Below are positions 26,341 through 34,601 of a stretch of DNA of 64,000 nucleotides, piece by piece. This DNA comes from Bifidobacterium leontopitheci (GTDB lineage Bacteria; Actinomycetota; Actinomycetes; Actinomycetales; Bifidobacteriaceae), in the NCBI RefSeq assembly GCF_009193355.1, contig NZ_WBVT01000011.1:1-64000 (forward strand), read 5' to 3'. Below the pieces are notes generated by a model. The model was not told where the DNA came from. It saw only the letters and a program-made list of their open reading frames with translations, and made no database searches. Positions within the stretch are counted from its first letter, which is position 1, and each line of letters starts with the position of its first letter. A program made the translations under genes and the position numbers.

Positions 26341-26398
26341 GTCACCGCGCGACACGCGGTAGGAGCCGCCGTCTCACACAGCCAGCACCCAGTACAGC

Positions 26399-26432
26399 AA
26401 GAGGGCCGGCCCTTTCGGGAGCCGACCCTCTT
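26399..26432. terminator. Terminator after the SDR gene
   Basis: 12-bp stem (AAGAGGGCCGGC with GCCGACCCTCTT, one mismatch) and a 10-nt loop, 48 bp beyond the SDR stop on the minus strand. Confidence 0.6.
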
Positions 26433-26480
26433 GTCCGTCATGCAACGATCTGGCTGAGCCGCCCTCGGCTTGTCAGCCCG

Positions 26481-27275
26481 TCAGCCCTTGACGTAGCCGC
26501 CGTCGACGATGAGGTTCTGGCCGGAGACCGCGCGGGAGAGCGGGGAGAGGAAGAACAGGGCGGCGTCGGCGAGCTCCTGCGGCGTGGTGACGTGGCCCAG
26601 CGGCGTGGACTGGGCGATGATGTCGAACACGGCGTCGGGCGTGGCGCTGCTCGCGTCCGTGGTGCGCAGCAGGCCGCCGGAGACCATGTTGACGGTCACG
26701 TTCCTCGCGCCGAGCTCCTGGGCGAACGTGCGGGTGACGGCGAGCAGCGCGCCCTTGGCGGCCGTGTAGTCGTGGTAGGGCACGACCGGGTTCTGGAACA
26801 GGTTGGTGCCGATGTTCAGCACACGGCCGTAGCCGGCCTCCTCGAAGCCGGGCAGTGCCTGCTGGATGACCGTGACCGAGCCTTTGACGGCGCCGAGCAG
26901 CTGGTGCTCGAAGTCGCTCCACGTGATGGTGTCGGCCTTCGGGCGGTCGTCGCCGTTGAACGAGAAGCTGACGAGCGCGTTGTTGACCACGCCGGTGATC
27001 GGACGGCCGAGCGCGGCGCGGGCGTCGGCGAACAGCCGCTTGACGTCCGCCTCGTCGGTCACGTCGGCCTGGATGGCGGTGATCTGGCCGGGGAACTCGG
27101 CTTCCAGCGCCTTGGCTCGCGATTCGCTGTGCAGGTAGTCGACGACCACGTGGGCGCCGGCCTGCACGGCGGCGCGCGTGATGGCCTCGCCCAGTCCGCG
27201 GGCGCCGCCGGTGACGAGGATGGTCTCGCCGTTCAGGAAGCCGTTGATGGCGCTGCTGGTGTTCGGATCGGTCAT
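26481..27275 (-). CDS. Short-chain dehydrogenase/reductase (FabG-like)
   Basis: 264 residues, classical SDR. Cofactor motif TGGARGLG (about 24-31), NNA (about 98), and the catalytic Ser, Tyr and Lys: the Tyr and Lys in YHDYTAAKGALL, the Ser position less clear (NIGTN). C-terminal GQNLIVDGGYVKG. NAD(P)-dependent oxidoreductase of unknown substrate; annotated 3-oxoacyl-ACP reductases are close in sequence. Start at ATG 27275 with GGAGG 7 nt away; ATG 27281 would sit only 1 nt from the ribosome site. Single gene between boxed units and without the box itself. Confidence 0.88.
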   Translation of the reverse strand: MTDPNTSSAINGFLNGETILVTGGARGLGEAITRAAVQAGAHVVVDYLHSESRAKALEAEFPGQITAIQADVTDEADVKRLFADARAALGRPITGVVNNALVSFSFNGDDRPKADTITWSDFEHQLLGAVKGSVTVIQQALPGFEEAGYGRVLNIGTNLFQNPVVPYHDYTAAKGALLAVTRTFAQELGARNVTVNMVSGGLLRTTDASSATPDAVFDIIAQSTPLGHVTTPQELADAALFFLSPLSRAVSGQNLIVDGGYVKG

Positions 27276-27625
27276 GGTCATTCCTCCAATGGGCCGTACG
27301 GCCCGGCCGGTTCGTTGTGTTCCGCTGGCGGGAGGGATGGCGTGCGTCTGGACCGTTCCGTCGAATCTGGCGGTGGCTCGCGGTGTCGCGCATCGCTTCC
27401 CTACGCGAGCATTGCCTCACAGGTTCGAAGGGTCCCACCACGTGGTCTCAGCGATCGCATCGCTCCCCCAGCTGCCGCCCAGTCTATCGAAGGACGCGGC
27501 GGAAAGGAAGAGCCGGGAACACAATGAGACATGCGTCACATGGCCAAACGGCAGGTGGCAGCCGGCCATTGACATCGTCTGGTACCGTCGCGAGGAATGG
27601 CTGCCACGTAGTTATGGGCATTCGC
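27276..27625. other. 350-bp spacer, no gene seen
   Basis: Holds the SDR ribosome site at its left end. No convincing ORF, repeat family member or TTGTCC box was found. It presumably contains the SDR promoter and the end of the preceding two-gene unit. Confidence 0.6.
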
Positions 27626-28225
27626 TCACTCGCCGATGCGACCCCATTCCTGGATGGCGAAGCGGGGCGGGATCTCGCCGTTGTTGAGGTAGCGTTCCAT
27701 CTCGTCCTCCGGGCTCATGCCGGTCATCTCGTCGACGAGGAAGCCGAGGTTGAGCGCGAAATGACGCGGGCAGTAATAATACGTGTCCACCTCAAGGTTG
27801 CCCGGATCTTTCGGCAGCGCCTTGATGTAGTACTCCGGCTGTTCGCGGCACCCGTAGTCACGCCGCTTGCCCACGCCGTACACGTTGGCGAAGTCGTCGT
27901 CTTCGTCCGCGTAGCCGCCCTCCTCGTACACGCAGTGGATGCCGTCGCCGTGGTCATCGTCGTCATCGTCGATGGGCGGCAGTCCGGTACCGTCGTCGGA
28001 GAACGTCTGCAGCACGTCGTCCAGATAGACGACGCCCGGCAGTTTCATCTCGAGCGGCGCATGGTCGCCGAATCCGGTCGCGCGGCGGCGAGTGACCGCG
28101 GTCGGACCGCCGAACATCGCGGTGTCCGTCAGTCCAGCGTCCGCCGGCATGACGTCCAGTGCGGTCAGCGTGTTGCTCATCAGCGTGGTGCTCATCATCG
28201 TAGTGCCCATCAGTGCAGCGCTCAT
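27626..28225 (-). CDS. Unknown protein with Asp-rich segment
   Basis: 199 residues. Met/Thr-rich N-terminus, then KLPGVVYLDDVLQTF, an uninterrupted Asp run (PPIDDDDDDHGDG) near residue 85, and a C-terminal domain with EPEYYIKALPKDPGNLE-like and YYYCPRHFALNLGFLVDEM segments. No signal peptide. Not recognised. Second gene of a unit with 28292-29122 (66-bp gap); AAAGGA lies 12 nt upstream of ATG 28225. Several in-frame ATGs follow, so the start could be later. Confidence 0.65.
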   Translation of the reverse strand: MSAALMGTTMMSTTLMSNTLTALDVMPADAGLTDTAMFGGPTAVTRRRATGFGDHAPLEMKLPGVVYLDDVLQTFSDDGTGLPPIDDDDDDHGDGIHCVYEEGGYADEDDDFANVYGVGKRRDYGCREQPEYYIKALPKDPGNLEVDTYYYCPRHFALNLGFLVDEMTGMSPEDEMERYLNNGEIPPRFAIQEWGRIGE

Positions 28226-28291
28226 CGTTATCGTGTCCTTTGCTTGTGTGTGATTGTGTGTGATATGGAATGTGATGTTGGTCGTCTCGGC

Positions 28292-29122
28292 TCAGTCGTT
28301 CCAGCTGTCCTCTTCGGCGGTGATCGCGCGCAGCCGTTCGATCACCTTGCGTTCGCGGTCGAACTGCGGGGAGTCGCGGATGCCGATCTGCTGCTCCAGG
28401 TCGGCGCTCCACCGTTCGATGTCGGCCTGCAGCCGTCGCTCGTCGATGCCGTCCGGAGTGTCGTAGCGTTCGTATCCGGTCGAGCTAGGCGCATCGTCCG
28501 TCGGCAGCGTGGGCATGGACCTGTTGGTCGGCGTCACGCGGATCATCATGGCGTCCTCCCCACCGTCGACGATGAACTCGATCGTCGCGCCGGGGCACGC
28601 GGGCAGCACAATGCCTGTCGTATGTTCGACGAGCGCGTAGCCGCCGCGCAGCGACTCGTCCATGTCGTCGGTGAGCAGATTGTCGCGGCGCAGGGTCTCC
28701 AGGTCGAGCACATCCCACAGCTTGGCGATGCGCGTGACAACCGGCGAATCCTCCATGCCGTCGAACGCGTCACGGAACTCCACCTTCATCAGCGGACGAA
28801 TCAGCCCCGCGCTGAGCCGGTACTGCAGGAACCGCAGGTTGAACTGCAGCCGCTTCGGATACCGCTCGTCACGCACGCGGCATCCCGACAGGTCGGTGTA
28901 TTCGAACCGTTCCATCGAACGGTTGCTCCACGTGCCGTCGGCTGCCTGCCGCGGGAAGCGGTAGTACATCACCGAAAAGTCGAGCGGCGTCTCGGCGGTG
29001 CGCGCGTGGATCATCTTCTCGATTCCCGTCGCGTTGTTCGGATGTCCGATGTGAATCTTCGCGTACATGCGATCCACGCCCGTGGGGACCTCGCCAAAAC
29101 GCCAGTTCTTCGAAATGTCCAT
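28292..29122 (-). CDS. Unknown 276-residue protein
   Basis: 276 residues, soluble, no recognised domain. Features include NNATGIEKMIHARTAETPLD, LQFNLRFLQYRLSAGLIRPL and a C-terminal charged helix ending EEDSWND. Start at ATG 29122 after GGAGG (7-nt spacing); the longer frame to 29164 begins inside the leader. A TTGTCC box lies 64 nt upstream. First gene of a two-gene unit with 27626-28225. Confidence 0.7.
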   Translation of the reverse strand: MDISKNWRFGEVPTGVDRMYAKIHIGHPNNATGIEKMIHARTAETPLDFSVMYYRFPRQAADGTWSNRSMERFEYTDLSGCRVRDERYPKRLQFNLRFLQYRLSAGLIRPLMKVEFRDAFDGMEDSPVVTRIAKLWDVLDLETLRRDNLLTDDMDESLRGGYALVEHTTGIVLPACPGATIEFIVDGGEDAMMIRVTPTNRSMPTLPTDDAPSSTGYERYDTPDGIDERRLQADIERWSADLEQQIGIRDSPQFDRERKVIERLRAITAEEDSWND

Positions 29123-29186
29123 GATGATGCCTCCTGCATTCGTTCTCTTCGGCCTTCTGTTCAATGCCGTTCTTGCTTACACCCGT

Positions 29187-29199
29187 TTCAACCGGACAA
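29187..29199 (-). promoter_or_regulatory. TTGTCCGGTTGAA box F
   Basis: Exact 13-mer on the minus strand, 64 nt before ATG 29122. The accessory CGACACGCCG lies 31 bp farther upstream (29231-29240), arranged as in boxes A and B. It is the outermost box of the block. Confidence 0.6.
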
Positions 29200-29417
29200 C
29201 TCCATGGAGTGCGGGCGATATCGGTGTCTTCGGCGTGTCGTGCTGAGCTGCACCGGCCAACCGTAGGCCCCGGACTCCGCTCTCTGACCCGCTTTCGACT
29301 GCCGAAACGGGCCCATTCCCGGAGTAACCGGCGAACTCGGCGGCAGTCGGCGGCGGGTGACAATCTGATGCACAGCAATCCGGCGCACCCGGACCAGAAC
29401 CGATGAAGGAGGCCGTC

Positions 29418-30188
29418 ATGCCCGCATCCCGCAAGCCGTTGATCGGTGTGACCCCGCTGTGGGACGACAAGCTGGAGAGCCTGTGGATGTTGCCCGGCTA
29501 TTTCGACGGCATCACGGAGGCGGGCGGCATTCCGGTGATGCTGCCGCTGACCGACGACGAGGCGTCCATCGAGCAGCTCGTCGGCTCGCTGGACGGCGTG
29601 CTGGTCGCCGGCGGGCACGACATGGGCCCGGACCTGTACGGCGAGGAGCCGGGACCGAAGACCGTGGAGCTGTGCCCCGCGCGCGACCGCATGGAGATGC
29701 GGCTGATTCCGGCTGCGTTACGCCACGACAAGCCGTTGCTCGGCATCTGCCGCGGCATCCAGTCGCTGAACGTCGCGCTCGGCGGTACGCTGTGGCAGGA
29801 TCTGCCGTCCCAGCATCCCGGTGACGTGGAGCATCACGGCAAGCCGCCGTACGACGAACCGGTGCACACCGTGCGCGTGGAACCGAACTCGCCGCTGGCC
29901 GCCGCACTGTGGCCGGACGGGGACGGCGATGAACGTTTCGACCGGTTCCACCCGGCAGCCGACACGCTTGCAGTGAACAGCTTCCACCATCAGGCAATCC
30001 GCCTGCTCGGCGACGGGCTGAAACCAATGGCCATCGCCCCGGACGGCATCGTCGAGGCCGTCTATGCGCCGGATCGTCGCTTTGTGTGGGCGGTGCAGTG
30101 GCATCCCGAGTTCGCGCACAAGGTCGATGCCAACCAGCGGGCCATCTTCTCGGCCTTCGTCGAGGCGGCCGCCAATCAGACACGCTGA
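29418..30188 (+). CDS. Class I glutamine amidotransferase-like hydrolase (C26, PuuD-like)
   Basis: 256 residues. Peptidase C26 features: LIGVTPLWDD N-terminus, GVLVAGGHDMGPDLYGEEP (about 62-80), nucleophile Cys in LGICRGIQSLNVALGG (about 113), and the His-Glu pair in VQWHPEF near residue 230. Members hydrolyse gamma-glutamyl amides such as gamma-glutamyl-GABA; the exact substrate is unknown. AAGGAGG lies 6 nt before ATG 29418; the earlier ATG 29403 overlaps this site. No other putrescine genes nearby. Followed after 95 bp by an acetyltransferase on the same strand. Confidence 0.9.
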   Translation: MPASRKPLIGVTPLWDDKLESLWMLPGYFDGITEAGGIPVMLPLTDDEASIEQLVGSLDGVLVAGGHDMGPDLYGEEPGPKTVELCPARDRMEMRLIPAALRHDKPLLGICRGIQSLNVALGGTLWQDLPSQHPGDVEHHGKPPYDEPVHTVRVEPNSPLAAALWPDGDGDERFDRFHPAADTLAVNSFHHQAIRLLGDGLKPMAIAPDGIVEAVYAPDRRFVWAVQWHPEFAHKVDANQRAIFSAFVEAAANQTR

Positions 30189-30283
30189 CGAGAGGAGCCG
30201 CGTACGCCCAACGCATCGCGTACCATGGAACGCACGACGGCACACATACCGACACGACGCACATACCGACGACGAGGTGACCG

Positions 30284-30898
30284 ATGAGCGTTCCCCAGCA
30301 TATTCTCGACATCATGCACTCCACCGACCTGTACATGTGGGAGAGCGGCGAGATCGACGAGGCGCAGACCGCGCAGATGCGGCTGCTGCACCGGCTCAAC
30401 CTGAGCGAACCGGGCAGCGAGGAGCGTGAACGCCTCATGCATGAGTTCTTCGCCGAGGTGGGCGAAGGCACGCACATCGAGCTGCCGATGCACGCGAACT
30501 GGGGGTGCAGCACGCATTGGGGCGCGCACTGCTACGCGAACTTCAACCTCACGCTCGTGGATGACGGAGAGATCCATATCGGCGACCATGTGATGATCGG
30601 CCCGAACGTGATCCTGTGCACGACTGGACATCCGATCCGCGCAGACCTGCGCGACCGGTACGCGCAGTTCTCCGCGCCGATCAGCATCGGCCGCAGCGCC
30701 TGGCTAGGTGCGAACGTGACTGTGATGCCGGGTGTGACGATCGGCGAGCGCGCGGTGATCGGCGCGTGCAGCCTCGTCACGCATGACATTCCCGCCGACA
30801 CGGTCGCGTACGGCACGCCATGCCGGCCGGTTCGTGAGATCGGCGAGCGTGACCGGGAGTACTACCGGCCGGGCATGCGGATTCCTGAAGGGATGTAA
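30284..30898 (+). CDS. Maltose/galactoside-type O-acetyltransferase
   Basis: 204 residues, left-handed beta-helix acetyltransferase of the LacA/Maa/NodL group. N-terminal helical mac domain (about 1-55), hexapeptide repeats such as IHIGDHVMIGPNVIL and VTVMPGVTIGERAVIGA, catalytic His in TTGHPI (about 111), and the usual VAYGTPCRPVREI close. It transfers acetyl from acetyl-CoA to a sugar hydroxyl. Monocistronic or loosely linked with the upstream hydrolase. Confidence 0.9.
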   Translation: MSVPQHILDIMHSTDLYMWESGEIDEAQTAQMRLLHRLNLSEPGSEERERLMHEFFAEVGEGTHIELPMHANWGCSTHWGAHCYANFNLTLVDDGEIHIGDHVMIGPNVILCTTGHPIRADLRDRYAQFSAPISIGRSAWLGANVTVMPGVTIGERAVIGACSLVTHDIPADTVAYGTPCRPVREIGERDREYYRPGMRIPEGM

Positions 30899-30925
30899 GG
30901 GTGTAGGAGTCGATTCCCCTGGCGG

Positions 30926-30977
30926 GTGACGCTCCCCCAGTCGGCTCCGCCGACAGCCCCCCTCCACCGAGGGGGCC
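30926..30977. repeat. REP-like element
   Basis: GTGACGCTCCCCCAGTCGGC, short hairpin, then GCCCCCCTCCACCGAGGGGGC. Near-identical to copies at 8461 and 48925. Lies 28 bp past the acetyltransferase stop. Confidence 0.85.
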
Positions 30978-31101
30978 AAGGAAGCGGGACAGCCGGACCC
31001 GCCGACAGCGTCCTGCAATTGCGGACGACCTCGGCCGGCTTAATGCCGGCACTGTTGGGACCGTCATACAGCCGAATCATTGCGGTGCGACAATATCCGG
31101 C

Positions 31102-32823
31102 ATGACCACAGCACAGCAGAACACCAACCCCGCACGCTCCACGGAACCGTCCGGCTCGCAGCCGCATCGTCGCACCGTCGCCGACCTTTTCGTCGAGTGC
31201 CTCGTCAACGAGGGCGTCGACGTGATGTACGGCATTCCCGGCGAGGAGAACATTTCGCTCATGGAGGCGATCGCCCGCGACGGACGCATCCGGTTCGTGC
31301 TCACGCGCCACGAGCAGGGCGCCGGGTTCATGGCCGCCACGCACGGCCATCTGACCGGCCGTCCCGGCGTCTGCCTGGCCACGCTGGGACCGGGCGCCCT
31401 GAATCTGACGCTGCCGGTGGCGCAGGCGAACGCGAGCACCACGCCGCTCGTCGCCATCTGCGCGCAGGGCAACGTGGGCCGGCTCTACAAGGAGTCGCAT
31501 CAGATCGTCGACCTGGTCTCCGTGTTCCGTCCGCTCACGCAGTGGACGTCGATGGTGCTCAAGCCGGAGGCGGTGCCGGAGATGGTCCGCAAGGCGTTCT
31601 CCATCGCGCAGCGCAAGCGGCCGGGCGCCACCTGCCTGGTCCTGCCGGAGGATGTCGCCGAAATGCCGGCCCCTGAGGGCGCCCATCCGCTGCCGTTGCC
31701 GAAGCCGGTGCATATCATGCCCGCGGACGACACGATCGAGGAGGCGGTCTCGCTGATCCGTGCGGCCAAGCGGCCGATCATCCTGGCCGGCAACGGCGTG
31801 ACCCGCGCACATGCGGCCGACCGTCTGCGTGAGCTGGCCGAACAGCTGAACGTGCCGGTGGCCACCACGTTCGAAGGCAAGGGAGTGTTCTCCGACAAGC
31901 TGGACAACGCGCTCGGCGTGGTCGGGTTCATGCATAAGGATTATGAGAACTTCGCGTTCGACATGGCGGACCTCATCATCGCGGTCGGCTTCTCGATCCA
32001 GCAGTTCGACCCGCGCAAGATCAACCCGAACGACGACAAGACGATCATCCACATCAACACGTTCGTCGAGGACACGGACGCGCATTATTCGACGGCGCTC
32101 AACATCATGGCGGACATCGACCATACGCTCGCCGCGCTGATCGCACGGCTGCGCGACGAGAAAATCAGCTTCAACGCGGTCGAACCGCAGATCCGCGCGC
32201 TGCTGCGTGACGAGCTGGAGTCCTGCGCGCACGATGACGCGTTCCCGATGAAGCCGCAGCGCATCGTGTACGACACGCGCCGTGCGGTGGACGACACGGA
32301 CGTGACACTGGTCGACACGGGCGCGCTCAAGATGTGGATGGCCCGGCTCTACCCTACGTACGCGCCGAACACGTGCGTGATCGACAATTCGCTGTCCACG
32401 ATGGCCTGGACGCTGCCGGGCGCGGTCGCCGCATCGTTGGACAATCCCGGCCGTCCGGTGCTGGCGGTGATGGGCGACGGCTCGTTCATGATGAACGTGC
32501 AGGAGATCGAGACCGCCGTGCGCGTCGGCGCGCGCATCGTGATCCTCGTGTGGGTGGATGAGGCGTACGGCCTGATCAAATGGAAGATGGACATCCATGA
32601 CGGCCGGCACGAGTACGTGGACTTCGGCAACCCCGACGTGGTCGCGTTGAGCGCGAGCTTCGGCGCGAAGGGCCACGAAATCGAGAGCGCGGACGAACTG
32701 TATCCGATCCTGCATCACGCACTGCGTTCCGGCAGCGGCGTGGACGTGATCGCCTGCCCGGTGGATTACCGGGAGAACATGAAGCTGATCGACAAGCTGG
32801 GCGACATCGAGTTCTCGGCGTGA
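31102..32823 (+). CDS. alsS: Acetolactate synthase, catabolic type
   Basis: 573 residues, three-domain ThDP enzyme. It condenses two pyruvates to acetolactate. Motifs: RHEQGAGFMAATHG with catalytic Glu (about 73), GPGALNL, and the ThDP/Mg motif GDGSFMMN...E (about 459-470). The C-terminal PVDYRENMKLIDKLG and the absence of a regulatory ilvN gene next door favour the FAD-independent AlsS branch over biosynthetic IlvB. No alsD decarboxylase is adjacent. No clear ribosome site precedes ATG 31102, while a -10-like ACAATAT lies just upstream, so a leaderless transcript is possible. Confidence 0.82.
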   Translation: MTTAQQNTNPARSTEPSGSQPHRRTVADLFVECLVNEGVDVMYGIPGEENISLMEAIARDGRIRFVLTRHEQGAGFMAATHGHLTGRPGVCLATLGPGALNLTLPVAQANASTTPLVAICAQGNVGRLYKESHQIVDLVSVFRPLTQWTSMVLKPEAVPEMVRKAFSIAQRKRPGATCLVLPEDVAEMPAPEGAHPLPLPKPVHIMPADDTIEEAVSLIRAAKRPIILAGNGVTRAHAADRLRELAEQLNVPVATTFEGKGVFSDKLDNALGVVGFMHKDYENFAFDMADLIIAVGFSIQQFDPRKINPNDDKTIIHINTFVEDTDAHYSTALNIMADIDHTLAALIARLRDEKISFNAVEPQIRALLRDELESCAHDDAFPMKPQRIVYDTRRAVDDTDVTLVDTGALKMWMARLYPTYAPNTCVIDNSLSTMAWTLPGAVAASLDNPGRPVLAVMGDGSFMMNVQEIETAVRVGARIVILVWVDEAYGLIKWKMDIHDGRHEYVDFGNPDVVALSASFGAKGHEIESADELYPILHHALRSGSGVDVIACPVDYRENMKLIDKLGDIEFSA

Positions 32824-33022
32824 GCGGCGGCATGGCGCATGAATCGGCGGCGCAAGGATGCCCGAACGGCGGAGACATTGCCCGCATGTCCTTGCGCTGG
32901 GGGCGCAGTCAGACGAGCACTCCCCCGCGAGCTGACCATTGTCGTAACCGAAGGATGTCCGACGGCCGCCGCCGCATCAGACCGGTCACGATGCCGGCTT
33001 CGATGTCGGACCGGCGTCAGTC

Positions 33023-33409
33023 TCATCGTCCGGCCGGATGGTTCGTCAGGTCGCGTTCGATCCATGCCATGACCAGGTCGGCGAGCCGGTCCACCTCCGT
33101 TTCGGTGAGCTCGCGCCCCTGCGGGATGCGATGCCACTTGGCGATGCAGCCACGGCAACAGGTCGCGGTTGCATGCTGCGCGGTGAACACGGGGTGCCCG
33201 CGCCACGGTGTCTGCCGGCCGTCATTGCGCGGCTGCGCGTCCCCGACCCGGGCGCGCAGCATGTCGCGGGCGTGCCGGTCGATGGTCTCGCGGCCTTTGG
33301 CCCGGGCGTAGGCGCGATCCTTGTCGGTCAGCGCGAACTTCGCGCGGAACGCCGAGTGCGACAGCCGTTCCAGCGTCTCGGCTATCCAACGGCGTTCGTC
33401 ATCAGTCAT
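33023..33409 (-). CDS. DUF4186 family protein
   Basis: 128 residues. Nearly the whole protein matches the DUF4186 pattern: FRAKFALTDKDRAYARAKG, NDGRQTPWRGHPVFTAQHAT and CCRGCIAKWHRIPQGRELTE, with a CCxxC cluster and His residues that could bind metal. Function unknown. ATG 33409 is preferred; the longer frame from 33487 overlaps the aldo/keto reductase gene. Same strand as, and 58 bp after, that gene. Confidence 0.85.
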   Translation of the reverse strand: MTDDERRWIAETLERLSHSAFRAKFALTDKDRAYARAKGRETIDRHARDMLRARVGDAQPRNDGRQTPWRGHPVFTAQHATATCCRGCIAKWHRIPQGRELTETEVDRLADLVMAWIERDLTNHPAGR

Positions 33410-33467
33410 GGTTTCGCCGTGCCTCTGCCGCAACGTCGCCGTCTCACGCGCCGGCGTCTCAGGCGTC

Positions 33468-34355
33468 TCAGATGTTGCCGCGCACATGCTGGTCGGCCCA
33501 CGACTGCGAGTGCGTGAACGTCGCCGGGTCGGCGCTCACGTTGGCGTGCGGGTCGTCAAGCGCGTCGATGGCGGCGAGCTCGGCGGCGGTCAGGTCGAAG
33601 TCGCCGCTGGCGAGGTTCGCCTTCATGCGTTCCACATGCTTCGACTTGGGGATGATGATGCGTCCCTCCTGCGTATGCCAGCGCAGCACCACCTGCGCGG
33701 GAGTCACGCCGTGCGCTGCCGCCGCGGCGACGACCGGCTCGGATTCGATGTCCTTGCCGTGGCCGAGCGGGCTGTATGCTTCGACCGCCACGCCGTGCAC
33801 CTCACAGAACGCGCGGTTGCCCGGCTGGTTGAACCGCGGGTGCACCTCGATCTGGTTGACGGCCGGAGTCTCGCCGGAATCCTCGATGACCGCGCGCAGA
33901 TGCTCGGGCAGGAAGTTGCTCACGCCGGGCACGCGAATCGCGCCCTCGTCGCGCAGCTTGAGCAGCGCACGCCACGTCTCCTTGAAGAAGCCGGCCGCGG
34001 CGAACGGCCAGTGAATCAGGTACAGGTCGATCCGGTCGACGCCGAGGTTGCGCCGCGACCGGTCGAAGGCGACCATCGCGGAATCGTATCCCTGGTCGCA
34101 GTTGCGCAGCTTGGTGGTCACCCACACCTTGCCGGCCATGCCGGTCGCCTTCAGCGCGTCGCCGACCTCCTTCTCGTTGTAGTAGGCGGCGGCGGTGTCG
34201 ATGTGCCGGTAGCCGATCTCGAGCGCCTCTTCGACGGCGCGCTGCGTGTCCTCGGGCGGAATCTGGAACGTGCCGAACCCGATCTGCGGAATCACCGACC
34301 CCGCCTTGTCATGCAGTTTGACCTCCAGCGCTCCCCCTGTCGTCTGTTCAACCAT
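33468..34355 (-). CDS. Aldo/keto reductase
   Basis: 295 residues, (beta/alpha)8 NADPH-dependent reductase. The catalytic tetrad is visible: Asp in YRHIDTAAAYYNE, Tyr in the same segment, Lys in VTTKL, and His in LYLIHWP. Cofactor-binding end: IIIPKSKHVERMKANLASGDFDL. Closest by eye to the 2,5-diketo-D-gluconic acid reductase group common in actinobacteria; the natural substrate is probably a small aldehyde or keto sugar. First gene of a possible pair with the DUF4186 gene. Confidence 0.92.
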   Translation of the reverse strand: MVEQTTGGALEVKLHDKAGSVIPQIGFGTFQIPPEDTQRAVEEALEIGYRHIDTAAAYYNEKEVGDALKATGMAGKVWVTTKLRNCDQGYDSAMVAFDRSRRNLGVDRIDLYLIHWPFAAAGFFKETWRALLKLRDEGAIRVPGVSNFLPEHLRAVIEDSGETPAVNQIEVHPRFNQPGNRAFCEVHGVAVEAYSPLGHGKDIESEPVVAAAAAHGVTPAQVVLRWHTQEGRIIIPKSKHVERMKANLASGDFDLTAAELAAIDALDDPHANVSADPATFTHSQSWADQHVRGNI

Positions 34356-34497
34356 CGCAATCCCCTTTCATGCGTCCGTAACGTCACCGTGTGCCGGTGT
34401 CGCCATCCATCGTAATACCGGATGGCGCAGGGGGAATATATGGTTCACTTTTTTGCGGCATCCGTTTTTCGGCTTTCGGCACTCCCGAAACGAAAAA

Positions 34498-34554
34498 CCG
34501 CTTCAAGTCACGTCCGCACAGTGCCTGCACGGCACGAAACGGGACTTGAAGCGG
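34498..34554 (-). terminator. Oleate hydratase terminator
   Basis: 12-bp stem CCGCTTCAAGTC with a long GC-rich loop, 48 bp beyond the stop. On the minus strand the stem is followed by TTTTTCGTTT, as expected of an intrinsic terminator. Confidence 0.75.
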
Positions 34555-34601
34555 ATTTACGGACGCGGGCGCGCGTCATGGCAGAGCGCTTGAGCCGCGT
34601 G

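Noticed and set aside
15099-29199. TTGTCC boxes as ends of a mobile element (MITE)
   Set aside because: No target-site duplications or matching inverted termini were seen, all six face the same way relative to the gene, and spacing to the start codon is narrow; a regulatory role fits better, though not proven.
31102-32823. Biosynthetic acetolactate synthase IlvB
   Set aside because: No ilvN/ilvC neighbour, and the C-terminal PVDYRENMKLIDKLG fits the catabolic AlsS branch better.
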